NCBI GenBank assembly: GCA_963924555.1
Contig: OZ004597.1
Coordinates: 5,777,904 to 5,841,903, forward strand
Source of the DNA: Crambe crambe
Lineage: Eukaryota > Porifera > Demospongiae > Poecilosclerida > Crambeidae
Reading direction: 5' to 3'
Length of the DNA: 64,000 nucleotides
Under the pieces are notes generated by a model. The model searched no databases. It was not told where the DNA came from and worked only from the letters and a program-made list of their open reading frames with translations. Both the position numbers and the translations under genes were made by a program. Below are positions 62,173 to 64,000 of the stretch, in pieces (positions within the stretch are counted from its first letter, which is position 1; each line of letters starts with the position of its first letter).

Positions 62173-63966
62173 TTAGAGCAGGAGGTTGGACTTGTTGAGA
62201 GTGAGGGCAATTTTGAGGGTGATTTCGCCATGTTGGGCATTCTCTAGAAGTACTGTCTTTTCCCATGGACTGTCCCCATCTCGAAATAAATCTTTCATCA
62301 AAATCTTTCCACATCCAAGAAAATCTAAGCAAAAAATAATGGTGATTGAATGGAGGGGCCATCACCTTAATTAATAAACACCTTACCATTAGGAGAAAAT
62401 AGGTCTTTGTCAAAGACTGTGATTTCCAGTGCATCTTTGTTGATATCATGCACAGCAAATGTCATCTAATAAGTACAAATATGCAATAATTACAGGGGCA
62501 GGGGATTTAGTGAGGGGGTCCATCAGCTGCCAATAATAACAGGGGCAGGGGGATTTTAGTGAGGGGTCCATCAGCTGCCAATAATTACAGGGGCAGGGGA
62601 TTTAGTGAGGGGGTCCATCAGCTGCCAATAATAGGGGTAGGGGGATTTTAGTGAGAGGTCCATCAGCTGCCAATAATTACAGGGGCAGGGGTCCCTGTGT
62701 ATTGCCACTCTTAGGAAAATAACTACTTTTATGGGTATGACACACTGCTCAGTTTGGCAATTGTAGAGACTATGTTGGGAGGACACACTCTGGGAAGATC
62801 CATTATAGTTTCCTTATCGTATGGACATATATACTGGACATGTACGTAGATATATGCACATTACAACATACCGTATAGTTCCACTTTGGGTTGAGGTTGC
62901 AGTGAATGACAGGTGTGGTCTGTTCCTGCTGGTCGCCAAACTTGAGGACACAGAAAGGATCACTCTTGCCATTAGGGTCCACACCCATCAGATCCACTCC
63001 TTCCACCACTGTCACATTAACTTGACCCACATTGTCACGAAGTGTTTGGATATCTGCATGTATATTAGAGTGTATGGACTCTGGCCAGCTCTATAGAGAC
63101 TGCACGTACATATTAGAGTGTATGGACTCTGGCCAGCTCTATAGAGACTGCACGTACATATTAGAGTGTATGGACTCTGGCCAGCTCTATAGAGACTGCA
63201 CGTACATATTAGAGTGTATGGACTCTGGCCAGCTCTATAGAGACTGCACGTACATATTAGAGTGTATGGACTCTGGCCAGTTCTATGTAGTACTTTCAGG
63301 GGTAGATTTACTGGAAACCAGATATTTTCTTTTTTAGGGTCCTGACTCCCAGTTAGATGGACATATGTTGATTGCCAATGTGACTAGAGGGACTTGTGTA
63401 TGTGTTGGGTGGTCTGGTGGAATCCCACGAGTGTGAGATGATTCAACGAGGAATCTCATTTCCATGACACATGACACATTACTAGCAATTAACACAGTGT
63501 GTTCCACAAATTAAAGTCATTAGCCCAAACTATTTCAGAGAATGTATGAAATACATACATAAGGCCTTAAGGCGTTATATGTTCCTCTTTCAAAGAACAT
63601 TGAGGGGTAAGATCCTATAATCATTATTAGCCATCTACAAGGAAGCTCTCCCTAAAATGCATAACTTCTACACTTAATTCTTACATTTCTCTTTCTGTTC
63701 TCTCTCCATTTTTTTCTTGGTAGTGATGTAGTCAAGGGATGCCTTTGTCAGCTTCTTGATCCACTGGTCTCTAGTCTGCACACTCTCTACGCGAAGAAGG
63801 ATGTCCTTTTCCTCAGGAGAGGTTTGAAGCAAATTCATAAGTGGACCAACTGTAGCATTAAATAGGTAAGGATCATCATACATACGTACCTTACGTATGT
63901 ACACTATTAGTCCTCACCACTGTCTTCTCCAGCACTCTTTGCTTTCAATCCATCCAGCAAGTAGGG
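62173..63966 (-). CDS. itsn: Intersectin, C-terminal PH and C2 domains (partial)
   Basis: Exons 63918-63966, 63685-63849, 62872-63053, 62387-62465 and 62173-62324 join in phase. They code the end of a PH domain (PYLLDGLKAKS, ILLRVESVQTRDQWIKKL), the linker ASLDYITTKKKMEREQ, and a C2 domain (GQVNVTVVEGVDLMGVD, GKSDPFCVLKFG, NLNPKWN, VFDKDLFSPNDFLG). This order and linker match the tail of animal intersectin, where PH-C2 follows the DH domain that activates Cdc42. Intersectin is a scaffold of clathrin-coated pits and links endocytosis to actin. The C2 is reduced to what is seen, with a stop after LTLNKSNLLL. The EH, SH3 and DH exons lie beyond the right edge. The likely C2 calcium aspartates are partly present (GVD, KSD, FDKD); calcium binding is not certain. 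Confidence 0.92.
62486..62695. repeat. Minisatellite of about 47 bp in intersectin intron
   Basis: About four and a half units of CAGGGGCAGGGG, TTTAGTGAGGGG and TCCATCAGCTGCCAATAAT. Confidence 0.9.
63055..63285. repeat. Minisatellite, 48-bp unit, in intersectin intron
   Basis: Almost five near-identical units with CACGTACATATTAGAGTGTA and TGGACTCTGGCCAGCTCTAT. The array begins next to the acceptor of the C2 exon (63,053) and includes its last intron bases. The frame DCTYILECMDSGQLYR across it is a by-product. Confidence 0.95.
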
Positions 63967-64000
63967 CTATTACAGAAGGAGAGAGGGAAGATCACATGAT

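Noticed and set aside
63032-63337. Frame with five DCTYILECMDSGQLYR repeats as a repeat protein
   Set aside because: It is the translation of an intronic 48-bp minisatellite and is on the strand opposite to intersectin.

Overview
The window looks like nuclear DNA from a marine invertebrate, most likely a demosponge (an Amphimedon-like haplosclerid fits best). The reasons are AT-rich DNA with very frequent TAGCTAGC-type words, genes with GT-AG introns, a giant SRCR gene, a beta-helix/multi-membrane-span receptor of a type I associate with sponges, and a Brachyury-like T-box gene next to an intersectin gene. The species call is inference. No bacterial operon, tRNA, rRNA or CRISPR array was seen.

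Layout. (1) 1-24,690, minus strand: the middle of a very large SRCR (scavenger receptor cysteine-rich) gene that runs off the left edge. Twenty-two exons encode eleven SRCR domains, each split over two exons, with every intron in phase 1. The domains follow a three-type order (alpha-beta-gamma) repeated more than three times. Its introns are packed with DNA transposons and MITEs, several nested and with clean target-site duplications. (2) 24,691-33,023: gene-poor, with a 197-bp GA microsatellite, two side-by-side perfect palindromes, a degraded transposon ORF and a 0.7-kb direct duplication. (3) 33,024-34,409, plus: a two-exon gene for a secreted ComEC-like metallo-beta-lactamase-fold protein. 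(4) 37,057-40,920, plus: a single-exon gene for a beta-helix ectodomain joined to about nine membrane spans. (5) 41,672-43,910, minus: a five-exon CAP-domain protein with a mucin stalk and a GPI-like tail. (6) 44,650-48,455 and 48,644-53,746, minus: head-to-tail kelch paralogues. (7) 55,794-56,159 and 56,417-58,918, plus: a small one-span membrane protein and a coiled-coil/proline-rich protein. (8) 59,070-61,553, minus: a complete five-exon T-box gene of Brachyury type with an unusual extra segment inside the T-box. (9) 62,173-63,966 and beyond, minus: the PH-C2 end of intersectin.

How they fit together. Much of the region encodes secreted or cell-surface proteins (SRCR receptor, secreted MBL, beta-helix receptor, CAP-mucin protein), which would suit surface recognition or immunity in a sponge; this is inference from domains only. 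The right end is ordinary cell machinery: a developmental transcription factor and an endocytic scaffold. Exon boundaries were placed by eye from splice consensus and reading phase. For the complete genes (MBL, CAP, both kelch, coiled-coil, T-box) the exon sums are exact multiples of three, and for the SRCR and intersectin parts the phases join correctly; no transcript data were available.
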